A DNA stretch of 64,000 nt from Benincasa hispida (lineage: Eukaryota > Streptophyta > Magnoliopsida > Cucurbitales > Cucurbitaceae): positions 19,273,261 through 19,337,260 of the forward strand of contig NC_052359.1 of the NCBI RefSeq assembly GCF_009727055.1. Reading direction: 5' to 3'. Within the stretch, counting starts at the first letter, position 1. Every line of letters starts with the position of its first letter. Both the position numbers and the translations under genes were made by a program. Below, piece after piece: positions 20,103-32,588 of the stretch. The notes beneath the pieces are model-generated. The model saw nothing but the letters and a program-made list of their open reading frames with translations. It was not told the origin of the DNA and ran no database searches.

Positions 20103-22026
20103 GGCAATTATATTTTGATTCACATAATTTTGATTTCTCAGTTTTTTTAAAGGTCTATTTAGTAGGTAACTCAAATTTAGTTTTATGTTTTTAAATTCAT
20201 TGATTTCAGCGAATATGTATTTGGTTGACCGCTTGCATTCTGTTTTCAAAAATTGTTTTCAAATTCTATATCCAAACATCGCAACTTTTAAAAATATATA
20301 TTTTTTTTTATATTTTCAGTATATCCAGATTTTAAATTAAAAATTTTAAAATATAAAATTATATTAAAAATGATAAAAATAATAACAATATACTCTTTAG
20401 TTATAAACCCAATTATTATTTTTTAATTTAAAATATGTAATATATTATATAATATTATAAAATAATAATTATACAAAAAATTTAACATAAAACAAGTTCA
20501 AATATTTAATAATAATGGTTTAAATTCAACCTAGTATTTAGAGAGTAATTACATATATTTTCAATTGCATTTTAAAAAATTTGTTTAAACTTGAATTTAA
20601 TTTCTTAATCTGTTACCAAACACATATATAAAAACATGAAATACAACTATGTTTTCATTGTATTCCTTGTTTTCAAATATTTGTTTTCAGCTTGCTTACC
20701 AAACAAACTCTAAACAAGTATAACTTTTTGTTTTTTTAATTTTTAAACTAAAAACCAAAAACAGACTTTTAAAAATCAAATAACGAGGTTTAAAGATTAA
20801 CATTGAAGAAATTTAAAAGTTGAGAAGGGAATAAAATTTAAACTCTTCTAGAACAATGAAATATTCAACTCCTACAACTTAAGATTTGTGTCAATTTCGT
20901 GTTTCCATTCTTTTAAAATTTCACTTTCTATCTTTTTCATTTAATTAAACATTAATATTATGAAAAAATTATTTAATTAATTTTTTTATTAGCCTATTTT
21001 AACTTATTTTTAATTACTTTTGACCATTCTCCCTTACCTATAGATACACATTTAATAAATCAATCACATGATATCTCTATCATGTTTGATGTGTTTATTT
21101 TATGCAATAATGCAAATCTATATATATATATATTATATAGATAGATAGATAGGAGAATGGGCAAAAATTAGAGCACAAAGCTTGGCACAATATTAGGAGA
21201 AAATGAATTAGAAAACACATGCTAAAGTCACATGTCTTTCCCAAAACCCCATTTTATCCCTTTGGAACCACACAATATTCATACAATAAAACCAAATATT
21301 TATATTTAAAAGAGTTGTCCTTTTGACCATCATGCCAAATTTGAAAATTCTTTTTAGGATTCCTTTCATACATAAAGAAGAAGTTTCATTTATATTTTCC
21401 TTTCACATGAACTAGTCTCCTTGATTTTTATTTTTTATTTCATTTTGCTCTTGCATTTTCTTTATACATTGGGCAATGCCTCTATTAAATCATAAGGTAT
21501 ATGATTTGACTTTATGAATTTAGTATTTCTTTTTCTTGTTTGCGTGTTTGATAAATTTGATTGTTGTTCTTGGTGAGGATATGATATAAGAATTCGACCC
21601 TGACCTTGTAATGATCGCTCGCTGCCTTACACACCCCTAATGAAGCAACACATTGTGTTAAATTCATTGAGTAAGAAAAGTTATGCTATATTCATGTTGC
21701 ATTGAGTTTATTTAGTTGAAGAATGTTGTTTTTATTCATTAAAATAATGCAAACTTCATTATTATCTATAAATGGTTGAGAAAATTGATCTATTTACTTG
21801 TAGAATAAGTTAGTCCTATAAGCTCCAATGACCAGTACAAGTGTAGGAGGAAGGTACAAGCTCTCGTCCACAATCTTTCAAGTTTTTCATTACAAGTTGA
21901 TTGCTATTATCTAAAATATGTGCAACAATTTATCTATATATCGATTTCTTAAGTCGTTACTTGTTATTTATTCATCAAACTATTATAACAACATATTGTT
22001 GAAACTTCTTTCGCTGACATCATATT
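20103..22026. other. AT-rich non-coding
   Basis: No gene, LTR edge or RNA gene seen. Contains (TA)n and a short (GATA)n-like run at 21119-21151. Confidence 0.5.
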
Positions 22027-24850
22027 TAGGGGGTGTTTGGCACACCAACATTAGTTAAGTTGAGTTGGTAAAAATTATCAACCCAATATTTGTCCCACCT
22101 ACTTTAAATGTTGGTGGAGTTGAGTTGGTTTTTTTACCTACTCCAACTCACTCTAACTCTCTTTCCAACTCACCCAAACTCTCCCTCCCTCTAATGTTTT
22201 CAATGGCTCCACCCATTAACCACCATCGATGACTATCCCTACCACACTTCGGCGACACACACGATAACCACCTTCGTCGATCAACTCCGGGCTCCGACAA
22301 CAACCTTCGAAATAACTCCAGCGACCAACCCTGACAACCACCTTCGCACAAAACAACTTTGACGACTAGCTTCGCATGCTAACTTCGATGATCAACTCCG
22401 GGCTCTGACAACTTCCTTTGATGTAACTCCGACAAAGACCACTTTCGATCATCAACTCCAGTGACCACTAAAGGAACTGATGAAGGTCCTGAGTGAAAGC
22501 AGGGATCGGTCTCAAATATCAATTTTTTACAGAATATTCAATTTTACAGAATCATATAGAAAATTATGCATTTAATTAAAATTACATCATGCTATCCATT
22601 AACTATAGGACACTCCACTAAAGACCAACAGCTGCACTCTTCGCACTACAAATATATTTATGTGTCTATTGAATATAACAGTCAACAACGCAATGACCCT
22701 TCACAAATTGCTCGTAAGTACAGCTAGGCCAAAATTACCGTTTTACCCCGGTAGTTACATCTAACTCCTTAAGTACCACTGATCCCTCTAATGAACAATA
22801 AGTCATAGTTTAACTATGACCAAACCCCTCTCGTGCCAGGAGAGGGTGTGGCACCACATTGTTCAAGTCTCAAAATCAGCTATTAAGGGAGCAATTTATC
22901 TACTTACCTCGACGTCAAGAAGGAGTGAATTCTATCTTGTGTAGTTATATTCCCAACTCCCCAATTAGACGAATCCCCAAAATGGTAGGCTTGTTAAGTT
23001 GGCGATCTAGCCACTCTCACCCATACAAATCAAAGGACCACTTTCATAGACAGGAGTTCACAACTCACTCATGATTCAAATCATGTCACCTATGATCATC
23101 CTGATGAAATGTAAGTCTCAATTATGAACGACGTTATATAATGAGACTAGTAATTTTGTAGCCCGATCAAATAAACTCATTTGTATAAAATATCTCCGCT
23201 CACATGTTTCCATATGAACAATCAGGATTAGATCATTTGTAACACTTTACAACAATTGTAACATCTACAAAGCGGGCCTATTCGTAGTGTCACAAGGATA
23301 AGTATCCAGCCTTATCCATCTACTATAGACTATTTAGGTTATCACTTAAACATGATCCACCTGTATATCTCTACATACATGTTTAAGCTACAGATGATAG
23401 CCCTGGATGTTAGTTTATTGGTTTGTGGGTTTAATGCTACTAAATGTTAAATAAAACATCTCATGTTTTATTAAATAAATAAAATGTTTGTACAATACAA
23501 TTACAAACTACGGGCCCCTTTTGAGATTTAAGGCATCAACCTACCTTTATCAACCAACACTAACATTCACCTCAAGTGACCAACTCCGATGATGACCACC
23601 TCTAACGCGACCCTTAATAATAGCCATAGTTTTTGTGAACATGTAAATAAACCTTTAATAACAACCTTTGTTATTTGCATTTAGCTTCATTCTAATATAA
23701 CTATAGTTTCTAGGGCCCAAACTAATTGCACAATTCCTCCAATAATTAATTTGAGGTTCATTAGTTTTAAGTTCGTAGTTTACTTTTTATAGTCCAAATT
23801 TTGTTTAATTGTTGAGGAATAATTTGTATTGAGTGTTATTCATTGTTATGCATTTTTTTTACATGTACGTACACATTTTTTTGGACATTATTATTTCATT
23901 TGTAAGTAGTAAATTAGACTTAACCATAGAAACCAACCATAAAAAATGTTTGAACAAAAAAAATGTTTGCAGAAAACGAGTTTGCACAAAAAAAAAACAT
24001 TATTTTGTTGTATTAATGTGAAATGTAAAGAATAATCAAACGTTTACACAAACAAACAAATCAGTAACCATAAAAATTGAAATTCATATTTTACAAATGC
24101 GAAAAAAAAGAAGATAATAATTAGTTTTGTTTAGTTTTTTTTTAATTAATATTTATGGTTTTGAGTTAAAATTGAAGGAGGATTAAAAATTGAGGGTTAG
24201 AGATTAGAGAAAATGTTTATTTTATTGGAATATGACATGCCTTTGGGGATGTAGATAAAATTGTTATGCAATTGAATGTTCAAGTTGTGTGGTGAAAATA
24301 TGTTATATTTTTCAAGAAGGAAAAACAAAATATTGTTAAGTTTTTAAGCTTTTTCAGTCTTCATGATCGAGGGCTATGTTGTGAAATTTATTTCATTTCT
24401 TTGGAATATGTTTAGTATTTAAGAATGAAAAAAATGTTATGGAATTAAGTATTCAAAAATTGACTTCAAAATTTGTGTTTAATATATGTTAACTTTATAA
24501 GAATTTGTTATGTTTTAAGAATGGAAAAAAATAAACCATTTTTTAGTTTTAAAAATTTTAGGAAGACATGTGTGTAGTTGGAAACTAAAAAAAAAAAAGG
24601 AAAAATTCAAGACAAAATTTCGTTTAGAAAAACTGCACCAGATACTCCAACTCAACTCAACCTAATTATGCATCCAAAACATAGATTTTCTAACTCAACT
24701 CAACTCAACACCTCAATCACATATATTCTAGCTCAACTCAATCTAACTGTACAACCCAAACACAGACAATCTAACTTCAGAGATAATCTACCTTTTCAGA
24801 TAATTAAATTAAATTCAACTCAACTCTACGCGTCAAACGTTGTGCTAGAT
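22027..24850. mobile_element. Degenerate DNA-transposon candidate
   Basis: The left edge 'TTA|gggggtgtttggcacacc' resembles PIF/Harbinger-Tourist termini (TTA target, GGGGGTGTTTGG). 'gttgagttgg' words near the left edge (22055-22170) recur as 'caactcaactcaac' on the right (24650-24825). An inner part (22200-22460, 23570-23620) is a GC-richer field of 'cttcgacgac/ caactccg' words. No transposase is visible, the right terminus is not clean, and an LTR fragment sits inside. Confidence 0.35.
22482..23555 (-). mobile_element. Internally deleted copia LTR fragment
   Basis: Matches the Copia A-family LTR core ('aagtaccactgatccctcta', 'aatggtaggcttgttaagtt', 'gagatttaaggcatcaacc') over about 950 bp, joined on the left to a short LTR-edge-like segment (TGAAGGTCCTGAG). 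The half next to the primer-site side is missing. No matching target duplication. Confidence 0.7.
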
Positions 24851-25390
24851 GTCTACTGTCAAATTATATATCAAATTATATATATATATATATATTGAAA
24901 ATCAACTATAAATTACAAAAAATATAAAAAGAAAAAAGTCATCATGAAAAGAAAGTATTGATCCAACAAGTTGACTTCAAAGTAACCTACATCATGAACA
25001 CCACAAATTCTATCCTTCACAATACTCATTTTACATCAAGAGGAAAACATAAGAAAACTCCAAAACTCACTCACTCATTTTTATGGTCCAAAACAATCCA
25101 ACAAAACAACTTTTCAATAATGTCAACTTTTTCTTCCCCATTTTCAAAATTATTATATTCCAAATGTCTATATCAATTCTAACAATCCACATGCCCTAAA
25201 CTATTTCATCTTTTAAAACTTTTTTAAAACATGAATCGAATTAGACAGTTTAACGATACATTATTGTCAATTTAAACCAAATTCAATTGATTAAAACATA
25301 TATTTTCGATTAATATGTTAGATGTTTGAATCTTTCTCTCTAACTAAAAAAAAGCATTCGTTTGTCATCAAATTTGACAATTAATTTTTA

Positions 25391-25436
<46 letters not shown>

Positions 25437-25830
25437 TGTTGTGTGATAGAAAATTAAAAGCCTCGTTTAAGTTATTCTTAAAGACTATTGTTTTAGCTTT
25501 TCAAAAACATTATGAAAATGTGTATCTACAAGAAACGAATTATCAATAGACTTTAGAAATAATTAATTATCTGATCTTAATTCATATTGCAAAAGAACGA
25601 TAAAAAATTAAAAATGAATTTAAATAACATAAAAATCTACCCAATTAACATACCAAAAAAACTTAAATTAATAAAGAAAGATTTGAGAATTTCCTCATCA
25701 TACATATCTTTGTAAAAAAGATTTTTTTTAATAAAAAGATATATGTGACAATATAAATAAAAGGAAGTAAAATATCTAGCGTCATATGATACTAATAATG
25801 TAAATCTCATTTAAGCTTTTGGAATTATAC
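24851..25830. other. AT-rich non-coding
   Basis: Holds (TA)n at 24877-24895 and an (ATT)n run at 25391-25436. No gene seen. Confidence 0.5.
25391..25436. repeat. (ATT)n microsatellite
   Basis: About 15 uninterrupted ATT units. Confidence 0.95.
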
Positions 25831-25835
25831 ACTAA

Positions 25836-26156
25836 CATAGCAAAAAACAACAAACGAAGAGAACAAATGTGGAAACAAGAGAAATATTGTATAGAAGATT
25901 AAGTGCTTCAATTGAGTTTTATATTTATTGAAGTGGAAACATTTTAAGTATTTATAGGTAAATAAGAAACTATCCACTAATGCACTAACCTTAAAACACT
26001 ATAACTGACCTTGAAATTCTCCCTTAATCAATCTCACTAAGCCATTAGACTACTAATCCCTAAATAAAAAACATTACACTAAATAAAATCCAATAACATA
26101 AAACTAAACTAAAAACTAATTTGATTACTTTCAAATTAAGTTTGCACTACTTAACA
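25836..26156 (-). repeat. 3' LTR
   Basis: Plus-strand right edge 'ctacttaaca', followed by 'ctttcccttag', the complement of a polypurine tract. Confidence 0.85.
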
Positions 26157-26159
26157 CTT

Positions 26160-28400
26160 TCCCTTAGTGCAAGCATGCGCTCAACGGTACCAAGTGTAAT
26201 TTTTAATTGCTTCTTCCCACTAAAGAATGCATCTAGCTCCATTAAACGACTAGGGTTCATCAAACACCACATCTTGATAAACAAAAACTTTTCTTGTGGC
26301 TTTGGATCCAAAAATCTTCATCCATTCATTGGGTTTTTTATGATTATTACATCAAAAGGAGATAATCTGACCCCGCCCATGGAGGTAAGAAATTTATGAC
26401 ATGACAAGTTGACTGATTAGCTATTGCCTAAAACTCCCTTGGAAAATTCTCTGCATGTAGCCAAGACAAGCAAATGAAGTAAGATGTGCTAATTTATGTT
26501 CAACAACTCCATTCAACTGTAGAGTGTCGGGACATGTCATTTGGTAATGAATGTCACGCTCTTTGCAGTAATTCTAAAACTAATTGGACATAATTCTCCA
26601 TATTATCTGGGCAAAGACACTTTATTGGCAACATAAGCTCATTCTCTACTTGCTCCTTGAACTAGATAAACTCAGATAAAGTCTCACTATTAGCTTCCAA
26701 AAAATAAGTCCAAGTGAACCACGAAAAACCATCCACAATGGCCAACGACAACCAAAATAGTTAGGTGTCTAGTTGGTCCCATCAAATTTGAATGAACTAA
26801 CTACAATGCACTAGTAGATATATTATTTGAATTTGGAAAGGGAAGACAATGTGACTTACCAAATTGACAACCAGGGCAAACCACATCATGGTGTATTTCC
26901 TTAGGGAGAGAAATGACATCGAGAAGCTTCTTCATAGAAATTTTCCCAACATCTGGTACGCCAACATCGCTCAGTCGAGCATGCCAAAGTGCTGCACCAT
27001 TGTTCTGGCCTGTCTTTTCAACATACGCATCACTTGCACATATAACATAAAGAGAATCTTTCCTCTTTCTACTGAAAAAAAAATATCACCAAATTTTTTA
27101 ATATCATAAATAATTTTCACATCATTTGGATAAAAAAAAAACATATCTTCCAGATTCGACAATTTGAGATAACCGAAACCAAATTCTTCTTTAAACTTAG
27201 AACATGATAAACATCTTTAAGAGAAACACCTTCAACACTTGATGCACCATTCTCAACAATAACATGCTCTTTTCAATAACAGGATGTAAGAAATTATCAT
27301 TCGCCACAATTACTCTTCCTCCTTCGTGAGTACATACATCAGAGAAAAGAGAAACATTTCCAATTGCATGATGAGAACCAGAATTAACATTTCAATATGT
27401 ATTGCAATCTATAGCAATAGTAGTATACAAATTAATAGATTGATCAATAGCTTCAATTGACAAGTATTTTTTCCATTTAATTTGTTTGTGTTTATCACTT
27501 TCCTATACAACATTTGCTTCTGCTTCTTTGATATCCATTTGGTCTAATATAACCTAATTTTTCATAGTGTAGTGACACACCATCTTCACAGCAATCACGC
27601 TTGATGTGTCTTGACTTGTCACACTTAAAACATCCTTTCGATTGGTCCTTGGACTACCCTTTAACCTTAGAATTCTTGCTATCATTTAAAGAATGCTTGA
27701 AAGAATAATTAATCTTTCCCTTGTCTTTTTCACAAAGAATAACTTCCACCTCGAAATGAGTTTGCTTGTCCTTGCCATGATGTTCTTGATAAATGCTTCT
27801 TGATTTGAGAGCAAAATTTTCAACTCAATGATAGAAGTTTGATTTACCCAAACTTGTATCAAAGAAATAAGTAACATAAACTCCTTTCATAGTTCACGAA
27901 TAAGATAATGACACATACGAGCATCACTACTAGGTTCCTTTTTGTCCAATTCTAAAATTTCATAACACAAAATTTTAACTTTCAGAAAATATTTTGAAAT
28001 CGAAAAATTACCTTAAGTTGTTCTAGTAAATTTGTTCTCCAAATATTGCAATCTCGTCGTGTTCTTTTGAGTGAACAACCTTTAAGTGTTTCCCACAGTT
28101 TCTATAGAGAATTCTCATCACAAACATGCTTGATATACTCCTAATCCTTACTAATAGAAGTTCGTAAATTAAATAAAGTTTTGCCACACTTGACTTTCCA
28201 ATTCTTCCATGCCTATACATTTTTTAGAGTATCTTTTGTTAGGAAACAAGATCTCATAAGTCTTGTCCTTGAAGAAAAGCTTTTGTACATAGCTTCCAAT
28301 AGCTATAGTTATCACTAGTAAGCTTGTCTACACACATATTGTTTCCATTGTTCATCTTCACCGAATATTTAAACTCAAATACAAAACAAAGAACCTGAAC
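26160..28400 (-). pseudogene. Copia gag-integrase remnant
   Basis: On the minus strand: gag-like sequence (28220-27680, frameshifted); a zinc knuckle CFKCDKSRHIKRDC around 27630-27590; a GAG-pre-integrase block LWHARLSDVGVP...CPGCQFGKSH around 26990-26850; integrase-core remnants to about 26430 with stops (FVVHLDLFF-like and an LNGVVEHKLAHLTS-like block); then a QDVVFDE-like motif (about 26270), as found after the integrase core. RT/RNase H coding should follow, but the polypurine tract and LTR come at once. Many stops and frameshifts. Confidence 0.75.
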
Positions 28401-28412
28401 GCACTAATACCA
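28399..28412 (-). other. Primer binding site, degenerate
   Basis: Minus strand TGGTATTAGTGCG next to the LTR edge at 28413; differs from the initiator-Met complement at two positions. Confidence 0.7.
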
Positions 28413-28713
28413 TGTAATGAAAAACATCAAACAAATAGAATAAATGTGAAAACAAGAGAGAAATATTACATGGAGGATCAAATGTTTCAAGTGAGTTCTA
28501 TATTCATTGAAATGAAAACATTACAAATATTTGTAGGTAAATAATAAACTACCCACTAATACCTTGAAATTCTCCCTTAACTAATCCCACTACGCCATTA
28601 GGCCACTAATTCCTAAATAAAAACCATTACACTAAATTAAAAACCAATAACATAAATTAAAACTAGAAACGAATTTAATTAATTGTAAATTAAGTTTGCA
28701 CTAATTCTTGACA
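28413..28713 (-). repeat. 5' LTR
   Basis: Plus-strand edges TGTAATG and TTGACA; colinear with 25836-26156. Confidence 0.85.
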
Positions 28714-28718
28714 ACTAA

Positions 28719-29102
28719 TTGGAGATTACCTCATTTCATCCAAAAACTAGATATTTTTAGTACTCATGAGCCAAAGATGGAATAAACCCAATAACTCAGT
28801 CACAAAATAAGATTAAATAAAAAAAGAAATTAAGTATATTTTTGCTTTAATTAGTAATTTTTGCTTTAATTAGTAATGCAATAATTATATTCATTTTCAT
28901 CAATTTCCAAAGAGAAAATTGAAAGAAATATAGGAACCGTCCAGTTAATTTTTATTTTATTTTTTTGTCGCGTCCTTCGATTTTATTTTATTTTATTTTA
29001 TTTTTCACTATCAATCTTCATTAAATCTCTATGCATTTCTGTATCATTTTCCGCCATAATTTCTCCTCAATCTCCAAAACACAAGAACACGAGAAAAGAA
29101 AA
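28719..29102 (+). promoter_or_regulatory. Upstream region of the host gene
   Basis: About 384 bp between the copia target duplication and the ATG. AT-rich, with a duplicated 'ttttgctttaattagtaat' (28842-28877) and a (TTTTA)n run at 28980-29008. No certain TATA box. The 5'UTR probably includes the pyrimidine/adenine-rich stretch before 29103. Promoter role is inferred from position. Confidence 0.4.
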
Positions 29103-29654
29103 ATGGCGGATGGCTACTCCAAAATCAAAGCAGCTTGCAAATTCAAATCAAGATCCATCGATTACTCCGATCTCTCCTCGCTTCCTCACTCTCTCAGATT
29201 CAATGCCGCCGTCCCCAATCCAATCTCTCACGATTCCGATCAGAACCGCACGAATCGGCCGCGAGAGCCGCCGCACGGCCGCTTACCAGAAGAAGAAGAA
29301 GAAGAAGAAGAAGAAGAAGAAGAAGAAGAAGAAAACGACGAACACAAATACCGCGGAACCACCACCACCGCCGCGGCTGCGCTTAGTCGAAACAGCTCTG
29401 TTTCTTCATCGGCTTCCGGATTTCACTCAGCAGTGAAGAGAGCTCTATCGATGCGGAGATCTTCATCTGTAGCGGAACGTTACTGTAGGATTCACGATCA
29501 GTTCGCGACATTTGCATCGCCGATCGAGGATGATGAAATGGAAGGCGGAGATTCGAAGGAAGGAGGAAAAACAGGAGGATCTGTGATGAAGAAGAAGAAG
29601 AAGGCGGCAGGGATGAAAATCGTTAGCGCATGTAAGCGGCTTTTTGGACTGTAG
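29103..29654 (+). CDS. Small Ser-rich plant protein with Glu-15 run
   Basis: Intronless 183-aa ORF with a stop at 29652-29654. The start at 29103 sits in a good plant context (AAAATGGCG). An in-frame ATG at 29031 would add 24 residues but has a poor context and the extension looks like UTR. N-terminus basic (MADGYSKIKAACKFKSRSID). Residues 63-77 are 15 Glu from a (GAA)n run. Residues about 93-125 are Ser-rich with RRSSSV, a basophilic-kinase-like site, and SVAERYCRIHDQ. The C-terminus is a Lys run, then KIVSACKRLFGL. I believe the AVKRALSMRRSSSV...ERYCRI and C-terminal CKRLFGL blocks recur in small uncharacterised plant proteins, but this is from memory. No signal peptide or membrane segment; low complexity suggests disorder. 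Function unknown. Confidence 0.82.
   Translation: MADGYSKIKAACKFKSRSIDYSDLSSLPHSLRFNAAVPNPISHDSDQNRTNRPREPPHGRLPEEEEEEEEEEEEEEENDEHKYRGTTTTAAAALSRNSSVSSSASGFHSAVKRALSMRRSSSVAERYCRIHDQFATFASPIEDDEMEGGDSKEGGKTGGSVMKKKKKAAGMKIVSACKRLFGL
29288..29333 (+). repeat. (GAA)n coding microsatellite
   Basis: 15 GAA codons inside the host gene, encoding Glu63-Glu77. Length changes in whole units would keep the frame. Confidence 0.95.
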
Positions 29655-30533
29655 TTATTGAATTGATGAATGAACAAATAATTTTTCAAATCAAGGAATT
29701 CCGTAAAGCATGTTTTTGCCTATGAATTGTTGAAGAGAAGAGTTTTTGTGTGCGTCTTAAATTCTCTTGTGTGCTTTGTGGTTGAGTCGTTGTTTAATTA
29801 TGAACTGAGAATGAGATTGTATGTTTGATTGTTGTTCGATTTTGAGAGCAATAGCGTTATACAGATGAATCTGAGTTTGATTATATATTAATTAATTGTT
29901 CGTTCGTGTTCTTACGAATGCAAAGTGATCAGTTTCAGTCTGCCAAGCATTGTCATAGCGCTACCTTTTTGACATTTTGTTCTCTTTCTCTTTCTACAAA
30001 TCTAGAAATCCAATTTCTCACCTTCTCTCTAGATTTTTTTTGTTAAATTACATTTTTGTCCATATATTTTTTTGGTCGGTTAAAATACCATTTTTTAATT
30101 TTTTTAAAAATTTTTTATTATCGATTAACATATTCACTGTAAATTTCAGAGACATATTCATATAATTATATTTTATTGTATGAAAATAATTTTAACTATT
30201 TAACCATTTAGAGATTAAATTGAAATTTATTGAAAATACAAAGATTAAAATTGGACAAAATTATGGAACTAAAATTCAATGAACTTTCAAGTGTAGAAAT
30301 TAAAAATTGATATTTTAACTTTTTTTTTTTTTTATAAATAATTTCATTTTAGTTCATGATTTTAAATTCTTCACAAACACTAAATTTAGGTTAAATTGTT
30401 TCAATTGTGCTCCTAAGTTTTCAAACATTTCATTTTGAAATCGTCGAATTTTCCCATAGTTTTTTTTTTATTCAAATAATAGATAAAAGTTTACCATTGA
30501 AATGTATAAATGATGGTATAGATCGGTTTTATA
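29655..30533 (+). other. 3' flank of the host gene, AT-rich
   Basis: Likely 3'UTR in the first 200-300 bp ('acaaataa' near 29673 could serve as a poly(A) signal), then poly(T)-rich intergenic DNA. No other gene. Confidence 0.45.
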
Positions 30534-30650
30534 CTACCTTCGTCCATTGAATGCCAACAAAAAATAAAAAATAAAATTAAGAATTATATGAGATGCACAA
30601 AATAAAATAATATACCATTAAATAACATGTCAAATGTTGATTGGAGGGAG
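30534..30650. mobile_element. Stowaway-like MITE
   Basis: 117 bp bounded by TA on both sides. Left end CTACCTTCGTCC and right end GGAGGGAG (complement CTCCCTCC) resemble the CTCCCTCCGTCC termini of Stowaway MITEs. The terminal repeats are imperfect and the interior is AT-rich. Confidence 0.6.
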
Positions 30651-30894
30651 TATGTAATATAATAATACTTAAATTTTTGTCCAACATGTCTTAATAGTAA
30701 TTAGTTTATATTTCTTTTTTCGAAGATGGAGATTCAGATCTTCATATCCCACTTATTGTCCTAACAAAAATGACAAGTGAGAGGTATAAAAGTTGATGTT
30801 ATAAATGATTATGTTCTTAAGTCAATTAATTTGAGAAGTATTGATGATTATAGTTTACAAAATCAAAGTGATTGTTAAAAGAAATCCAGTTAGT

Positions 30895-32583
30895 TGAAGG
30901 GATTGAATCCCACAATAGAACTGAGTGATTGCCATACTTTCAAAGTTTTGAAAATCATAACGAAGAAAGGAAGAGAATATAGCAAACAAGATTTACAACA
31001 TTCATAGGTTACACAAATATACAGGAAAAGAAGAAAGAACTCAACTTTGAAGACCAACTTTAAGAATTCCAGCAACTTCCTCAACGAATCGATCTTCCAC
31101 GAATAGTATTGTGATGCCACCATAGCCACCATATGATCTTTCTTACCATTCTCTTAGCAAAGACCAGTTTGTAGGAACCGCCTTCTGAAAGAGACCAAAA
31201 GGAAATTGGATTTTGGAGAGTTTGCACAAATAATTCATTTCTCTATAAAAATCACCCAGAAATAAGAGGAGAAGATGGGATGGGTTTTTTCTTTTTTGTA
31301 CAATAGCTAGCTCTACAAGAAAAAACATCTCTAAAAGAACCACCCACTTTCACATTTTCTCCATTTAAATTAAATTAAACTAATTAAATCAATTATTAAT
31401 TAAAATAATTAATAACTAACTTAAATTAATTAACTAATTTGAAATTTTTAATATTTAATATTTAATCTAATTCATATTATTTTAATATGAATCTAATTCA
31501 TATTAATTATTATTTGAATCTTATTCAAGTATAATAAATCTTCTTTTATTATAAAGTTTAATTTTGAATCTTATCCAAAATTAACTTTACATTATAGTGT
31601 ATCTATATACATTATATTAATTATATCATATACGATTAATGAATATTCCATTAATAAATTTGAACATTTCAAATTCTTTCCAAACTAATGGTCATTGTTT
31701 ACTCGTTATAAGCTTAGATGACATAAAAGACCTACAGATTAGAAGCTCCAATAATCTAGATTAATTATACTCTTTAATTACATTAATAAACAATAACTAA
31801 TTGTGGGTCACTCTACTAAATACCCATAGCTGCAATCTTCGCACGGTAGAATATTTTGCATCCATAGATTTAACTATTACAAGTAAGTAGATCATTCATG
31901 AATTGTTCGTAATTACAATTGGATAAAATTATTGTTTTACCTCTACAATTACTCCTTACTCTTTAAGTACCACTGGTCCCTTTAATGAACAATCTATTTA
32001 TGGCCCTATCATAAAAAAAATCCCTCTCGAGCCAATGAGAGGCCGGGTACTCTTTGTTCAAGACTTGGAACCAACATTTAAGGGAACTACTCATCTATTT
32101 ACCCTAAAGCCGAGAATGGGTGAATTCCATCTTGTGTAGTTATGTTCTCCGTTCTCTACTCAGTAAATACCCAATATGGTAGGCTTATTGAGTCGGTGAC
32201 TTGGGCCACTCTCACCCATACAAATCAAAGGATAACCTTCACAGGCAGGAGTTAACTCACCCAAGATTGAGATCAAGTTATATATGGTCATTCTATGAAA
32301 TATTAATCTCTACAGTCAACGGTATTACATAGAGAGATTAAGTATTTCACGGTCCGGTTGTATCCATAGTGTTACCAGGATAAGCATCCAACCATATATT
32401 ATAGACCCATTAGGTTATTACTTGGATATGATCCACCTGTATGTCAAATACATACTGTTCAAGTCTCATGAAAATAACCTTGGATTTCTTTTAATGAATA
32501 ACTAATTATTGCATATTTAAAAAAACCAATTATTATATCAAATAACTAATTAACAATGAGGTTTTAGAGCATAAATCCCAACA
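30895..32583 (-). mobile_element. Solo copia LTR, target duplication TTAGT
   Basis: Plus-strand edges TGAAGGGATTG and AAATCCCAACA; TTAGT at 30890-30894 and 32584-32588. 1689 bp. It shares the LTR core with the other copia LTRs ('aagtaccactggtcccttta' at 31967, 'ggtaggcttattgagtcggt' at 32179) but has a different remainder, and it lacks the hairpin block, with sequence running directly from 'cacggtccggtt' to 'gtatccatagtg'. Confidence 0.88.
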
Positions 32584-32588
32584 TTAGT

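Larger units (their letters stand above)
25836..28713 (-). mobile_element. Deleted Ty1/copia element with both LTRs
   Basis: LTRs at 25836-26156 (321 bp) and 28413-28713 (301 bp). Target duplication ACTAA at 25831-25835 and 28714-28718. The 3' LTR outer end has TG changed to CA on the plus strand. Primer site and polypurine tract are present. The internal region carries gag, pre-integrase and integrase remnants, but reverse transcriptase and RNase H are missing. A different copia lineage from Copia A/B/D/1, with short LTRs. It ends about 390 bp upstream of the host gene ATG. Confidence 0.87.

Noticed and set aside
22148..22351. 67-codon minus-strand ORF rich in Trp/Arg/Gly
   Set aside because: Arises from the 'cttcgacgac/caactccg' word field; no domain and no extension across neighbouring copies of the words.
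29110..29436. Alternative frames across the host gene (108 and 83 codons)
   Set aside because: They translate the GAA run as Lys or Arg runs; frame 29103 has the better start context, fuller length and coherent composition.
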